Assembly: GCF_000819765.1 (NCBI RefSeq)
Contig: NZ_CDBT01000045.1
Location: forward strand, 3,470 to 45,428
Length of the DNA: 41,959 nt
Reading direction: 5' to 3'
DNA from: Aeromonas bivalvium
Lineage (GTDB): Bacteria > Pseudomonadota > Gammaproteobacteria > Enterobacterales > Aeromonadaceae
Made by a program: the position numbers and the translations under genes. Shown here piece after piece: positions 32,239-40,913 of the stretch; the stretch's first letter is position 1; the number at the start of each line of letters is the position of its first letter. The notes under the pieces are model-generated. The model did no database searches. It was not told where the DNA came from and saw nothing but the letters and a program-made list of their open reading frames with translations.

Positions 32239-32290
32239 TAGACTCAGCACCTGCCCCTTAACCCGGCCTTGCCCACGACTCGGACACCCT

Positions 32291-33484
32291 ATGCCTCAAA
32301 CGCCCCTCTCGCCGCGCTTTCTGTTTATCCTGCTCGGCGCCCTCGCCGGTCTCACGCCGCTCGCGGTGGACATGTATCTGCCCGCCATCCCGGCCATAGC
32401 ACGGGATCTGGCCACCAGCATCGACGGTGCCCAGCTCACCATCAGCGCCTTCCTCGGCGGCTTTGCCCTCGGCCAGCTGTTCTACGGGCCGCTCGCCGAC
32501 AGCTTTGGCAGAAAGCCGGTGATCCTGGCGGGTCTGGTGATGTTTGCCGTGGCCTCCGTGGGCTGCGCCATGGCCGACTCCCTGCCGGAGCTGCTGGCCT
32601 GGCGCATGTTGCAGGCCGCAGGGGGCGCGGCGGGATCCGTGGTGGTCAATGCCCTGCTGCGCGACCTGTTCGAGAAGGATGCGTTTTCCCGGGCCATGTC
32701 CTTCGTCATCCTGGTGATGACGCTGGCCCCCCTGGTGGCCCCGGTGGTGGGGGGCTACATCAGCGCCCACAGCGACTGGCGGGTGATCTTCTGGCTGCTG
32801 GTGGCCATCAGCCTGCTCATCTGCCTGGTGATGCAGTGGAAGATACAAGAGACCCTCAAGCCCGAACTGCGCCAGCCCCTGCGCCTGGGGCAGATCCTGC
32901 GCAACTACTGGGGCGTGCTCTCCCATCGCGGCGCCATGGGTTATGTGCTGTGCGGCTCCCTGTCGAGCTCGGGCATGTTCGCCTTCCTGAGCGCCTCTCC
33001 TTATGTCTATATCGAGTATTTCAAGGTGCCGACCGAGCATTACGGCTGGCTGTTTGGCCTCAATATCCTGCTGATGATGGTGGTCACCTTCGTCAACAGC
33101 CGTCTGGTGAAGGGGGTGGGCGCCGAGCGCATGTTGCAGTACGGCCTGACAGTACTGCCCCTGGCAGGCCTGCTGCTCATCTACAACGCCTGGAGCCAGA
33201 CCGGGGGCCTGTGGGGCATCGTCATCCCTGTGGTGCTCTTCGTCGGTCACATCAGCCTGGTGGGGGCCAACGCCATGACGGGGCTGCTCGGCCACTTCCC
33301 CCAGGCGGCGGGCACCGCCTCGGCGCTGGCGGGCACCCTTCGCTTTGGCCTCGGCGCCCTGGTAGGGGTGCTGGTCAATCTCAATCCCCCGGAATCGCCG
33401 CTGCCCATGGCCCTCGCCATCGCAGGGTGCGGCCTGGGCTCGACCCTCTGCTACTGGCTGCTCACCGGCAAGCGCGCCGCCTGA
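32291..33484 (+). CDS. Bcr/CflA-family multidrug efflux MFS transporter
   Basis: A 397-residue MFS carrier with 12 helices. LTPLAVDMYLPAIPAIARDL (residues about 21-40) in helix 1, GQLFYGPLADSFGRKPVIL (motif A, about 70-88) and APVVGGYISAHSDWRVIFW (motif C region, about 150) are typical of the Bcr/CflA drug-resistance group (bicyclomycin, chloramphenicol, sulfonamide; some export Cys-containing metabolites). The ATG at 32291 gives the usual N-terminus; the open frame extends to 32210, but that part is not conserved. It is followed by a strong terminator. Confidence 0.88.
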   Translation: MPQTPLSPRFLFILLGALAGLTPLAVDMYLPAIPAIARDLATSIDGAQLTISAFLGGFALGQLFYGPLADSFGRKPVILAGLVMFAVASVGCAMADSLPELLAWRMLQAAGGAAGSVVVNALLRDLFEKDAFSRAMSFVILVMTLAPLVAPVVGGYISAHSDWRVIFWLLVAISLLICLVMQWKIQETLKPELRQPLRLGQILRNYWGVLSHRGAMGYVLCGSLSSSGMFAFLSASPYVYIEYFKVPTEHYGWLFGLNILLMMVVTFVNSRLVKGVGAERMLQYGLTVLPLAGLLLIYNAWSQTGGLWGIVIPVVLFVGHISLVGANAMTGLLGHFPQAAGTASALAGTLRFGLGALVGVLVNLNPPESPLPMALAIAGCGLGSTLCYWLLTGKRAA

Positions 33485-33503
33485 TCCCCGTGCCCATCAA
33501 AGA

Positions 33504-33532
33504 GAAAGCCCTGTCCATGGACAGGGCTTTTT
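33504..33532. terminator. Bidirectional terminator between Bcr/CflA gene and PPOX gene
   Basis: AAAGCCCTGTCC/ACAGGGCTTT stem with an ATGG loop, T run on the plus strand and A run before it. It closes both converging genes. Confidence 0.85.
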
Positions 33533-33549
33533 GCATCGAGGCACAGGCC

Positions 33550-34116
33550 TCAGTCATCGGCCTGCAAGCCGCTTCGAGCCAGGATCTCGCTCTCCAGCCC
33601 ATCCAGGCTTCGCTGGTTCTTCTTGCGCCAGTAGGCCTCTATCCCCTCCCGCCCCTGGCGGATCGACCAGTTGGCGAGATCCTCCCTGTCCCCCTGATAG
33701 TCAAACAGGGGCACCGACATGCCGCAGGAGGCCTGCACCTTGTCTATTTCCAGCAAAAAGAGTTGCCGGGCCGCGACGCTTGGGGGGAACAGTGCCAGTA
33801 GGGACGGCCACTCGGGGTCACCCTGGTGCAGCACCCTGGCCCGGCCATAGGCACGCAGGATCAGGGACGCGCCCTCGAAGGCGCAGAACATCACCGTCAT
33901 GCGCGGGTGTTGCAGCACATGGGCGGCGGATTCGTTGCCGCTGCCGGTCAGGTTGAGCCAGGCCAGGGTATTGGGGCCCAGGATCCGCAGGGAATCCCCG
34001 CCCTTGGGGGAGAGGTTGACCGATCCCTCCGCAGCCGCCGTGCCGACAAAATAGATCTTCTGCGCCTCGATGAAGGCCACATGGCGCGGTGAGAGCGCCT
34101 CGAACAGTTGTCCCAT
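33550..34116 (-). CDS. PPOX-type FMN-binding (pyridoxamine 5'-phosphate oxidase-like) protein
   Basis: A 188-residue protein of the split-barrel flavin family. HVAFIEAQKIYFVGTAAAEG (residues 12-31) and NLSPKGGDSLRILGPNTLAW (about 34-53) are typical, as is the NESAAHVLQHPRMTVMFCAF segment. Members bind FMN or F420 and reduce or oxidise small molecules; this subgroup has no assigned substrate. The ATG is preceded by AAGGAAGG. It lies 29 nt downstream of nhaD on the same strand, so it may be read through from that gene. It ends against the convergent terminator. Confidence 0.8.
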   Translation of the reverse strand: MGQLFEALSPRHVAFIEAQKIYFVGTAAAEGSVNLSPKGGDSLRILGPNTLAWLNLTGSGNESAAHVLQHPRMTVMFCAFEGASLILRAYGRARVLHQGDPEWPSLLALFPPSVAARQLFLLEIDKVQASCGMSVPLFDYQGDREDLANWSIRQGREGIEAYWRKKNQRSLDGLESEILARSGLQADD

Positions 34117-34145
34117 CTATCCTTCCTTGACGATTGCCATTGTGC

Positions 34146-35576
34146 TCAGAACAGGGCGCTGTTGAGCCACAAATGCGCCCCTATGCTGACCATATAGCCC
34201 AGCAGGATGGCGGGCAACCACTTGAGGTGGCCGAAGAAGGTATACATGCCATGAGCCTGTCCCATCAGGGCCACCCCGGCGGCGGAGCCGATGGAGAGCA
34301 GACTGCCCCCCACCCCGGCGGTCAGGGTCACCAGCAGCCACTGGCCCAGGGCCATATCCGGGTTCATCGACAGCACGGCGAACATCACAGGTATGTTGTC
34401 GACCACGGCGGAGAGCACGCCGATGGCGACGTTGGCCAGGGTCGGATCGCCGCCGTCATAGAGGAAGTGGGACGCCAGCTCCAGATACCCCATAAAGCCC
34501 AGACCGCCGACGCACATCACCACCCCATAGAAGAAGAGCAGTGTGTCCCACTCCGCCTTGGCCACCTTGTTGAACACATCGAACGGCACTATGGAGCCCA
34601 TGCGCTGCAGGCGCGCATGGTCGCCGTTGCGCTCGTAGAGGGCGCGCTTGCGGGCCAGGGATCGTGGCAAGGTCTTTCGCAGGTAGAAGCCGAAAAATTG
34701 CAGGTAACCCAGCCCCATCATCATGCCGAGCACGGGGGGCAGGTGCAGGAAGTTGTGGCAGGCCACCGCGGTTCCTATGGTGAGGATGAAGAGCAGCACT
34801 ATGGTGCGGGCCCCGCGCTTGAGTTCCACCACCTCATTCAGGGCATTGGGGGCACGGCGCGGCACCATCAGGCTCATCAGGGTGGCGGGCACCAGGAAGT
34901 TGAGCAGGGAGGGAACGAAGAGCACCAGGAACTGGCCAAACTGCACCTTGCCCGCCTGCCACACCATCAGGGTGGTGATGTCGCCGAAGGGGCTGAAGGC
35001 GCCGCCGGCGTTGGCCGCCACCACTATGTTGATGCAGGCCAGATTGACGAAGCGGCGATCCCCGTTGGCCACCTTGAGCACCACGGCGCACATCAACAGC
35101 GCCGTGGTGAGGTTGTCCGCCACCGGGGAGATGAAGAAGGCCAGCAGCCCGGTGAGCCAGAACAGGGTGCGCAGGCCAAAGCCCGATCGCACCAGCCAGG
35201 CGCGCAGGGCATCGAACAGCAGCCTGTCCTCCATGGCGTTGATATAGGTCATGGCCACCAGCAGGAACAGCATCAACTCGGCGTATTCCAGCAGGTTGTG
35301 GCGAAACGCGTCATGGGCCAGGGTGCTGAGTCCCTGATCCGCATAGACGATGCCAATCAGTATCCATATGATGCCCGCCGCGATCAGCACGGGCTTGGAT
35401 TTGCGCAGTTGCAGATACTCTTCGGCCATCACCAGGGCATAGGCGAAGACGAAGATGCCAAGGGCAAACCAGCCGACCCCGGCACCGGTCAGGGGGATGC
35501 TGCCGCTACTGGCGAAGCTGGTGGAGGAGAAGAAGGTGAGCCCAAGCAGGGCGGCAAGGCGTAAGGTTCCAGACAT
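34146..35576 (-). CDS. nhaD: NhaD-type Na+/H+ antiporter
   Basis: A 476-residue inner-membrane antiporter. A cleavable-looking N-terminus (RLAALLGLTFFSSTSFASS) is followed by about 12 helices. SPVADNLTTALLMCAVVLKV (about residues 150-170) and NAGGAFSPFGDITTLMVW (about 190-207) are the paired conserved elements of the ArsB/NhaD superfamily, and VVDNIPVMFAVLSM (about 410-423) mirrors the first. NhaD exports Na+ or Li+ at alkaline pH and was first described in Vibrio. AAAGGAAG lies upstream of the ATG. A symmetric AT-rich element (35622-35642) in front may carry the promoter or an operator. Confidence 0.9.
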   Translation of the reverse strand: MSGTLRLAALLGLTFFSSTSFASSGSIPLTGAGVGWFALGIFVFAYALVMAEEYLQLRKSKPVLIAAGIIWILIGIVYADQGLSTLAHDAFRHNLLEYAELMLFLLVAMTYINAMEDRLLFDALRAWLVRSGFGLRTLFWLTGLLAFFISPVADNLTTALLMCAVVLKVANGDRRFVNLACINIVVAANAGGAFSPFGDITTLMVWQAGKVQFGQFLVLFVPSLLNFLVPATLMSLMVPRRAPNALNEVVELKRGARTIVLLFILTIGTAVACHNFLHLPPVLGMMMGLGYLQFFGFYLRKTLPRSLARKRALYERNGDHARLQRMGSIVPFDVFNKVAKAEWDTLLFFYGVVMCVGGLGFMGYLELASHFLYDGGDPTLANVAIGVLSAVVDNIPVMFAVLSMNPDMALGQWLLVTLTAGVGGSLLSIGSAAGVALMGQAHGMYTFFGHLKWLPAILLGYMVSIGAHLWLNSALF

Positions 35577-35621
35577 ACATGCTCTTCCTTTGAGAAGCGT
35601 CTGGCATCGATGCTAGCAGCT

Positions 35622-35642
35622 GATACAAAAATAAATTGTATC
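35622..35642 (-). promoter_or_regulatory. AT-rich inverted repeat upstream of nhaD
   Basis: GATACAA-N7-TTGTATC, a perfect 7-bp inverted repeat, with TTGATA (minus strand, 35646-35651) just upstream as a possible -35. It could be an operator; the regulator is unknown. Confidence 0.4.
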
Positions 35643-35733
35643 TATATCAAGCTTTTCGGCATTTCTTGCCAGAAAACAGGTCCGGGCTTGCGCCCGGCAC
35701 GCCAGCGCGCCCCCGTCGGGGCGAAGAGCCGGG

Positions 35734-36201
35734 TTATTTCTTGCCAAATCCGGACTGCTTGAGGGTGTGGCCCGCCTTGTTATGCCAGGCGTCGAGGCCA
35801 CTGCGGTTGTTGCCCGCCACCAGGCTCGCGGCCAGGCTAGGGCTGTTGAACAGCTGATCGGCGCTGAACACGAAGCCCCCTTCGGCGCGAGGGGTCAGCA
35901 CCCCCTTGGCCAGCAGCTCCTGACGCAGCTCGATCACCGCCTCGCGCAACGAGGCCGCATCCTCGCCGTTGGCGGTGGATCCCGCCAGCACCATGAAGCC
36001 GGGATTCTGCCGCTTGCCCACCGGATAACCGTGGGCCTCTGCCCCCTTGCCACCGAAGTGATAGAGCTCCCGCTCCCCCGGCTTGGTGTCGGAGAGGGCC
36101 TTTTGCAGGGTCATCAGCTCGTTGTAGATATCGATGGGGACCACGGCAGCCTGCTTGGCGCCCTTGCTGTCGACGATAAAACTGACTTGCTTGTGTAACA
36201 T
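35734..36201 (-). CDS. DUF4357-domain protein with Phd-like N-terminus
   Basis: 155 residues. The N-terminal part (QVSFIVDSKGAKQAAVVPIDIYNELM) resembles the beta-strand and helix of Phd/YefM-type antitoxins. The C-terminal part (about 82-150) is a DUF4357 domain: LREAVIELRQELLAKGVL followed by FNSPSLAASLVAGNNRSGLDAW. DUF4357 is often attached to GIY-YIG nucleases or restriction proteins, but no such gene is adjacent here and no toxin gene overlaps it. The gene is isolated between nhaD and the divergent ABC operon. Function unknown. Confidence 0.7.
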   Translation of the reverse strand: MLHKQVSFIVDSKGAKQAAVVPIDIYNELMTLQKALSDTKPGERELYHFGGKGAEAHGYPVGKRQNPGFMVLAGSTANGEDAASLREAVIELRQELLAKGVLTPRAEGGFVFSADQLFNSPSLAASLVAGNNRSGLDAWHNKAGHTLKQSGFGKK

Positions 36202-36282
36202 CCTTGCTCATCCTGTGACCCATGGAAGGCCCTATTCTAACCACCACTGGCGAGCGGGATCCAGCCAGGATCCCCATCCCTT

Positions 36283-36311
36283 TTGCAGGCGCGATCACTA
36301 ACTGGCATAGT
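36283..36311 (+). promoter_or_regulatory. Candidate promoter of the ABC/AttH operon
   Basis: TTGCAG, 17-bp spacer, CATAGT, about 43 nt before the ATP-binding gene. Both hexamers match the consensus at about four of six positions, so this is tentative. Confidence 0.35.
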
Positions 36312-36353
36312 GACGGACATTGTGAAAGCCATTGACCATCAAACGGTTATTCC

Positions 36354-37034
36354 ATGCTAAGCCTGCGCAACCTCAGTAAACGCTTCGCCAACGGCGGCGA
36401 GACGCTCCCCCTGTTTGAGGGGCTGGATCTCACCCTCACCCCGGGGGAAACCTGCCTGCTGCTGGGGCAAAGCGGCTGTGGCAAGTCCACCCTGCTCAAC
36501 CTCATCGCAGGTCTCATCGCCCCGGACGAGGGGGAGATCTGGCTGGGAGAGACCCGCCTTGACACCCTGCCGGCAGACGAGCGGGCCCGGCTGCGGGGCC
36601 GGCATTTTGGCATCGTCTATCAGGACTTCAACCTGTTGCCGACCCTGACGGTGGCCGAGAACCTCGCCCTGCCCCTTCAGATAAACCGACTGCCCCAGGA
36701 CGATGGGCGCCTCGATGCCCTGCTCGCGCGCCTTGGCATGAGCCACAAGCGCCACGCCTGGCCGGAGCAGCTCTCCGGCGGCCAGCGCCAGCGGGTGGCC
36801 CTGGCCCGCGCCCTCATGCACAGACCCAGGTGGCTGCTGGCTGACGAGCCCACCGGGAGTCTGGACGAGCACAACGCCGAGCAGGTGATGGCCCTGATGA
36901 TGGCGGCGGTGCGCGATACCGGCGCCGGCCTCTTGCTGGTGAGCCACAACCCGGGCTATGGCGACCTGGCGGATCGGGTGCTGCGCCTGGAAGGGGGGCA
37001 GCTGGTCGAGCGCAAGGGGCGCCGCCATGGCTGA
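36354..37034 (+). CDS. ABC transporter ATP-binding protein (AttE/LolD-like)
   Basis: A 226-residue ATPase with Walker A GQSGCGKST (about residues 38-46), Q-loop YQDFNLLPTLTV, signature LSGGQRQRVALARALMH (about 142-158), Walker B WLLADEPTGSLDE and the switch His in LLLVSHNPGY. It belongs to the LolD/MacB/FtsE class, which works with FtsX-type permeases and drives periplasmic conformational changes rather than ordinary import. It is the first gene of a three-gene operon; the permease starts 21 nt after its stop. The order ATPase, permease, AttH-like protein matches attEFGH. Confidence 0.9.
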   Translation: MLSLRNLSKRFANGGETLPLFEGLDLTLTPGETCLLLGQSGCGKSTLLNLIAGLIAPDEGEIWLGETRLDTLPADERARLRGRHFGIVYQDFNLLPTLTVAENLALPLQINRLPQDDGRLDALLARLGMSHKRHAWPEQLSGGQRQRVALARALMHRPRWLLADEPTGSLDEHNAEQVMALMMAAVRDTGAGLLLVSHNPGYGDLADRVLRLEGGQLVERKGRRHG

Positions 37035-37055
37035 CCTCTGCCACGAAGGCCATTG

Positions 37056-39470
37056 ATGCTGCCGCTCAAGGCGCTGCTGCGCCTCTATCGCACCCACCCC
37101 TGGCTGCTCTTGATGAGCCTGGCCGGGCTCACCCTCGGGGTCACCCTGGTGGTGGCCATCGAGCTTCTCAACCACAGCGCCCGCACCAACTTCGTCGCCG
37201 CCCGCAGCCAGCTCGCCGGGGAGGCCAACTACCGGCTGGCCCCCCAGGGCGGCCTGGATGAGCAGATCTATGTGAGGCTGGCTCGAAGCCAGCCGGATCT
37301 CAACGCCATGCCAGAGCTGCACGCCTGGCTCAAGGACGAGCAGGGGCGCAGCTTCCAGCTGCTGGGGATGGATCTCTTCAACCCAGGCCCCCTTCGCCGG
37401 CTGTTTGGTGCCACCGCCGATAACGGGCCTGATTTTTCCCTCACCCGCGAAGACAGCGTCTGGCTGGCCGCCCCCGAGGCCAGGCGCCTTGACTGGCAAC
37501 CGGGCCAGTCGCGGACCTTTGTGCTGGGGGATGAAGCCAAGCGCCCCCTCACCCTCACCCTCGCAGGCACCTTCGAGCCCGGCGCCGTCCCCATGGAGCG
37601 GCTGCTGGTGACCGACATAGGCCTAGCTCAATCCCTGCTTGGCAAGGCAGGCAGACTGGATCGCATCGTCTTCAAGGCAAGCGAGACACAGGCGCAGGCG
37701 CTGCAGGCAGCCCTGCAATCCTATGCCCCCCATCAGCCCCTCTGGCTTGAGCCCATCAGCCCGGCCCTCGATGCCAGCCAGCTCGGGGATGCCCTGGCGC
37801 TGAACCTCACCGCCCTCTCCCTGCTCGCCATGGCGGTGGGATTGTTTTTGGTGTTCAACGCCCAGCGCTTCGTGCAGAGCGTGCGCCGCCCCCTGCTCGC
37901 CCAGCTCATCATCCTCGGCATGGCGCCGCGCCGGGTGCTTGGCTGGCTCATGCTGGAGCTCGCTCTCCTCGCCACCCTCGGTACCTTGCTCGGGCTGCTG
38001 CTGGGGAGCCTGCTGGCGCTGGCCCTGATGGGACAGCTCACCCAGGCGCTGGCCGACCTTTATGGCCCCAACCCCATCGACCTGCTGCGCCTCTCCCCCG
38101 CGAGCCTTGGCAAGGCGCTGGTGCTTGGCCTTCTGGGCACGCTTGCCGCCAACCTGCCCGGCTGGTGGCAACTGCTGCGCCAATCCCCCCTTGCGCTGCG
38201 AGAGGGCAACAGTCGCCCGCCGGCTCACCCCTGGCAACGCCGGGGGCTTGCCATCGCCATTCTGCTGCTGTGCGCCCTGTGTCTGTGGCAGCCCTCCACC
38301 GGCCTTGGCGGCGCCCTCTTCGTGGCCGGGGGCTGGCTGCTCGCCATGGCCCTCCTGCTGCCCGATGCCCTTCGCTCCTTGCTGGGGCGACTGCGTGCAC
38401 GCGGCCCCCTCACCGCCCGGCTCGGGGTGGCAGAAACCCTCTATCACCTGGATCGCACCGCCATCGCGGTGATGGCGCTGCAACTGGCCATCGCTGCGGC
38501 CATCGGCATCGGGGTCATGGTGTCGAGCTTTCGCTCAAGCGTGGAGATCTGGCTCGGCCAGCGCCTGGCCGCCGATCTCTACGTCACCGCCCCCAAGGGG
38601 GTGGCTGGCAGCAGGGGCGCCCTGGGCGAGCAGACCCTGACCGCCGTCCTGGCTGCGCCGGAGGTGAGCGCCGCCTCCCGCCGCGCCGTGCTCCCCGCCC
38701 GCTGGCAGGGGCAGCCCATCGAGTGGGCGCAGATGGACTTTATCCCCGAGCTCAAAGCCGCCTATCCCCTGCTGGCCGGGCGCTGGCCCGCCGCTCCCGA
38801 CGAGGTGCTGGCGAGCGAGCCGCTCACTGTGCGCCTCGGGGTCAGGGTGGGCCAAACCCTCGAGGTAACCAGCGAAGGGGGGCCGAGGGCTTTCACTGTC
38901 ACCGGCGTCTATCAGGATTACGGCAGCGACAAGGGGCAGATACTGCACGCCTTCGAAGAGGGCAAGGTGCAATCCCTCGCCCTCTTCAGCCCGGATCCCG
39001 AGCGCCTTGGCGACAGGCTCAGGAGCCAGTTTGGGGAGCAGGTGAACCTGTTGCCCGCCCCCGCCATCCACGCCGCGGCGCTCAAGGTGTTCGACCAGAC
39101 CTTCGTGGTGACCGAGCTATTGAAGTTGCTGATCCTGGGGATCGCCTTCGTCGGCATCGGCTCGGCCTTTATGGTGCTGGGGCTGGCCCGGCGCGGCGAG
39201 TTGCAGACCCTGCAAAGCCTTGGCCTGAGCCCGCGCCACTGCCGCCGGCTGCTGGTGTGGCAAGGGGCGGGATTGGGGCTGCTCACGGCGCTGCTGGCCC
39301 TGCCGGTGGGCTATGGCCTTGCCTGGGTGCTGATCGAGGTGGTCAACCCCCGCGCCTTTGGTTGGCGGCTGGCCTTCGAGGCCGCCCCCCTGCACGCCGT
39401 CACGGCGCTCCTGCTCGCCCCCGTCTGTGGCGCGCTCGCCTCCTGGTACGCCGCAAGGAGAGTGGTATGA
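37056..39470 (+). CDS. FtsX-type ABC permease, AttF and AttG joined in one protein
   Basis: An 804-residue inner-membrane protein with two FtsX-type halves. N-terminal half: one helix at about 18-38, a large periplasmic domain (about 45-240), then three helices (about 250-350). The second half repeats the plan: helices near 390-430 and 470-490, a second periplasmic domain (about 495-685), then three final helices (about 690-800). In the described attEFGH operon the permease is encoded by two genes, attF and attG. ATG 37056 is chosen with GAAGG upstream; a TTG one codon earlier is not needed. The stop overlaps the AttH start (ATGA). No frameshift is seen. Confidence 0.8.
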   Translation: MLPLKALLRLYRTHPWLLLMSLAGLTLGVTLVVAIELLNHSARTNFVAARSQLAGEANYRLAPQGGLDEQIYVRLARSQPDLNAMPELHAWLKDEQGRSFQLLGMDLFNPGPLRRLFGATADNGPDFSLTREDSVWLAAPEARRLDWQPGQSRTFVLGDEAKRPLTLTLAGTFEPGAVPMERLLVTDIGLAQSLLGKAGRLDRIVFKASETQAQALQAALQSYAPHQPLWLEPISPALDASQLGDALALNLTALSLLAMAVGLFLVFNAQRFVQSVRRPLLAQLIILGMAPRRVLGWLMLELALLATLGTLLGLLLGSLLALALMGQLTQALADLYGPNPIDLLRLSPASLGKALVLGLLGTLAANLPGWWQLLRQSPLALREGNSRPPAHPWQRRGLAIAILLLCALCLWQPSTGLGGALFVAGGWLLAMALLLPDALRSLLGRLRARGPLTARLGVAETLYHLDRTAIAVMALQLAIAAAIGIGVMVSSFRSSVEIWLGQRLAADLYVTAPKGVAGSRGALGEQTLTAVLAAPEVSAASRRAVLPARWQGQPIEWAQMDFIPELKAAYPLLAGRWPAAPDEVLASEPLTVRLGVRVGQTLEVTSEGGPRAFTVTGVYQDYGSDKGQILHAFEEGKVQSLALFSPDPERLGDRLRSQFGEQVNLLPAPAIHAAALKVFDQTFVVTELLKLLILGIAFVGIGSAFMVLGLARRGELQTLQSLGLSPRHCRRLLVWQGAGLGLLTALLALPVGYGLAWVLIEVVNPRAFGWRLAFEAAPLHAVTALLLAPVCGALASWYAARRVV

Positions 39471-40531
39471 AAACCATCATCTGGTCGCTGGCACTCATCT
39501 ACACCCTGTATGGCGCCGGGATCGGTGCCAACGATCTGGGCGCCATCCTTGGCGGCGACAGCGAGCACTTCAAGAAGGCCCTGCCGGGCCAGTCCATCAA
39601 CCTGCCAGCGGATCACGGCGCCCATCCCGACTACCGCTCCGAGTGGTGGTATCTCACCGGCAACCTGAAAGACGAGCAGGGGCGCGATTACGGCATGCAG
39701 TGGACCCTGTTCAGGCAAGGTATCGAGCAAAACGTCAAATCGGAGAACCCCTGGCTCACCCCCCAACTCTGGCTGGCCCAGTTCGCCATCACGGATGTGA
39801 GCAAAGGCAGCCACCAGCAGGACGAGCGCACCAGCCGCCAGGGGCCGGGGCTGGCCGGTGCCAGCGGCGGTCAGTATTGGCTGAAAGAGTGGGTGCTGGC
39901 CTCTCAAGGAGAAGCGCTTTTCCCCGCCACCCTCCAGGTGCAGAGCAAGGCCGGGGATCTTGATGTGAAGGTGAGCGCCGCCAAGCCCGCGGTGCTGCAA
40001 GGCAAAGCGGGTTACAGCGAGAAGAGCCCCGGCAACGCCTCCTTCTACTACTCCTACCCGCGCCTGACCATCAGCGGCACTTTGACCCTGGATGGCGAAA
40101 CCCGCACCGTCAGCGGTGAGGGGTGGTTTGATCACGAGTGGAGCAGCTCGGTATTGGCCGAGTGGCAATCAGGCTGGGACTGGTTTTCGCTGCAATTTGA
40201 AGATGGCCGCGAGCTGATGCTGTTTCGCCTGCGCACCAAGGCGGGCCGCACTGAGCCTGAGAACCGCTACGGCATCCTGATAGAGCGGGACGGCAGCAGC
40301 CGGGTGCTGAACCCTGAGCAGATCCGCCTCACCCCGGGCAAGACCTGGCGCGGCCCCAAGGGACAGCCCTACCCCATCGAGTGGCAGCTTAAGGCCGCTG
40401 ATTTGAATCTTGTTATTAAGGCGCGTCAACCCAATCAGGCCATGACGGGACGCTTTGACTACTGGGAGGGGGCGGTGTCCGTCTCGGGGGATGCCAAGGG
40501 CGTCGGCTATCTGGAGATGACCGGTTATTAA
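39467..40531 (+). CDS. AttH-like (CrtC/lipocalin-type) exported protein
   Basis: 354 residues. An N-terminal signal or anchor (TIIWSLALIYTLYGAGIGA) precedes a two-lipocalin beta structure. SEWWYLTGNLKDEQGRDYGM (about residues 59-78) and GEGWFDHEWSSSVLAEWQSG (about 217-236) are the marker motifs of the AttH/carotenoid 1,2-hydratase-like family. The protein is presumably periplasmic or membrane-attached and works with the FtsX-type transporter on a hydrophobic substrate such as a lipid or lipoprotein (inference). Last gene of the operon, with ATGA overlap to the permease. Immediately after its stop the base composition drops sharply to AT-rich. Confidence 0.85.
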   Translation: MKTIIWSLALIYTLYGAGIGANDLGAILGGDSEHFKKALPGQSINLPADHGAHPDYRSEWWYLTGNLKDEQGRDYGMQWTLFRQGIEQNVKSENPWLTPQLWLAQFAITDVSKGSHQQDERTSRQGPGLAGASGGQYWLKEWVLASQGEALFPATLQVQSKAGDLDVKVSAAKPAVLQGKAGYSEKSPGNASFYYSYPRLTISGTLTLDGETRTVSGEGWFDHEWSSSVLAEWQSGWDWFSLQFEDGRELMLFRLRTKAGRTEPENRYGILIERDGSSRVLNPEQIRLTPGKTWRGPKGQPYPIEWQLKAADLNLVIKARQPNQAMTGRFDYWEGAVSVSGDAKGVGYLEMTGY

Positions 40532-40913
40532 GATGAGTTATGACATTATTTAACAAATGTGTTCCCTAGCTAGTTGCCCAAAAAATATCAAGCACATATA
40601 TATAAAATAGCACTTCATATTCATAAAACATGATAGCGTCTTATGAAAGCATATCCTACAAACGTCATTTACTCATCAAGAAAATATATTAAATCATTTA
40701 TAGATTCACTTTAAAAATTAACGCCGCAAGAAAATCTAGCAATCCTCCATCAACAAGGAAATGCGTTCCTAACAAGTTACTGTGGATATAATAACATTGA
40801 TAGCATACTTTTCCTCTTGACCAAGGCCACAACAATAGTAATATATGGGTTCATGTAATAAGGATAAATTCTTTGGCGAGGTAAATATATGATAAAAACT
40901 AATGGTGTTATAA
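40532..40913. other. AT-rich stretch at the edge of a second foreign segment
   Basis: About 380 bp of very AT-rich DNA without a recognised gene; a 23-codon frame near 40643 is not convincing. No terminator hairpin of the AttH operon is obvious. The composition change just after 40531 probably marks the border of an inserted region that continues beyond the window. Confidence 0.6.

Noticed and set aside
30529..32250. Long antisense frame over the PTPS-related gene (also 18081-19526 minus, 34134-35564 plus)
   Set aside because: Gln/Gly/His-rich translations typical of the complement of GC-rich membrane-protein or enzyme genes; the sense strand is clearly coding.
40532..40913. A second att site or tRNA at the AT-rich border
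   Set aside because: No tRNA-like sequence or repeat shared with the rest of the window could be found there.
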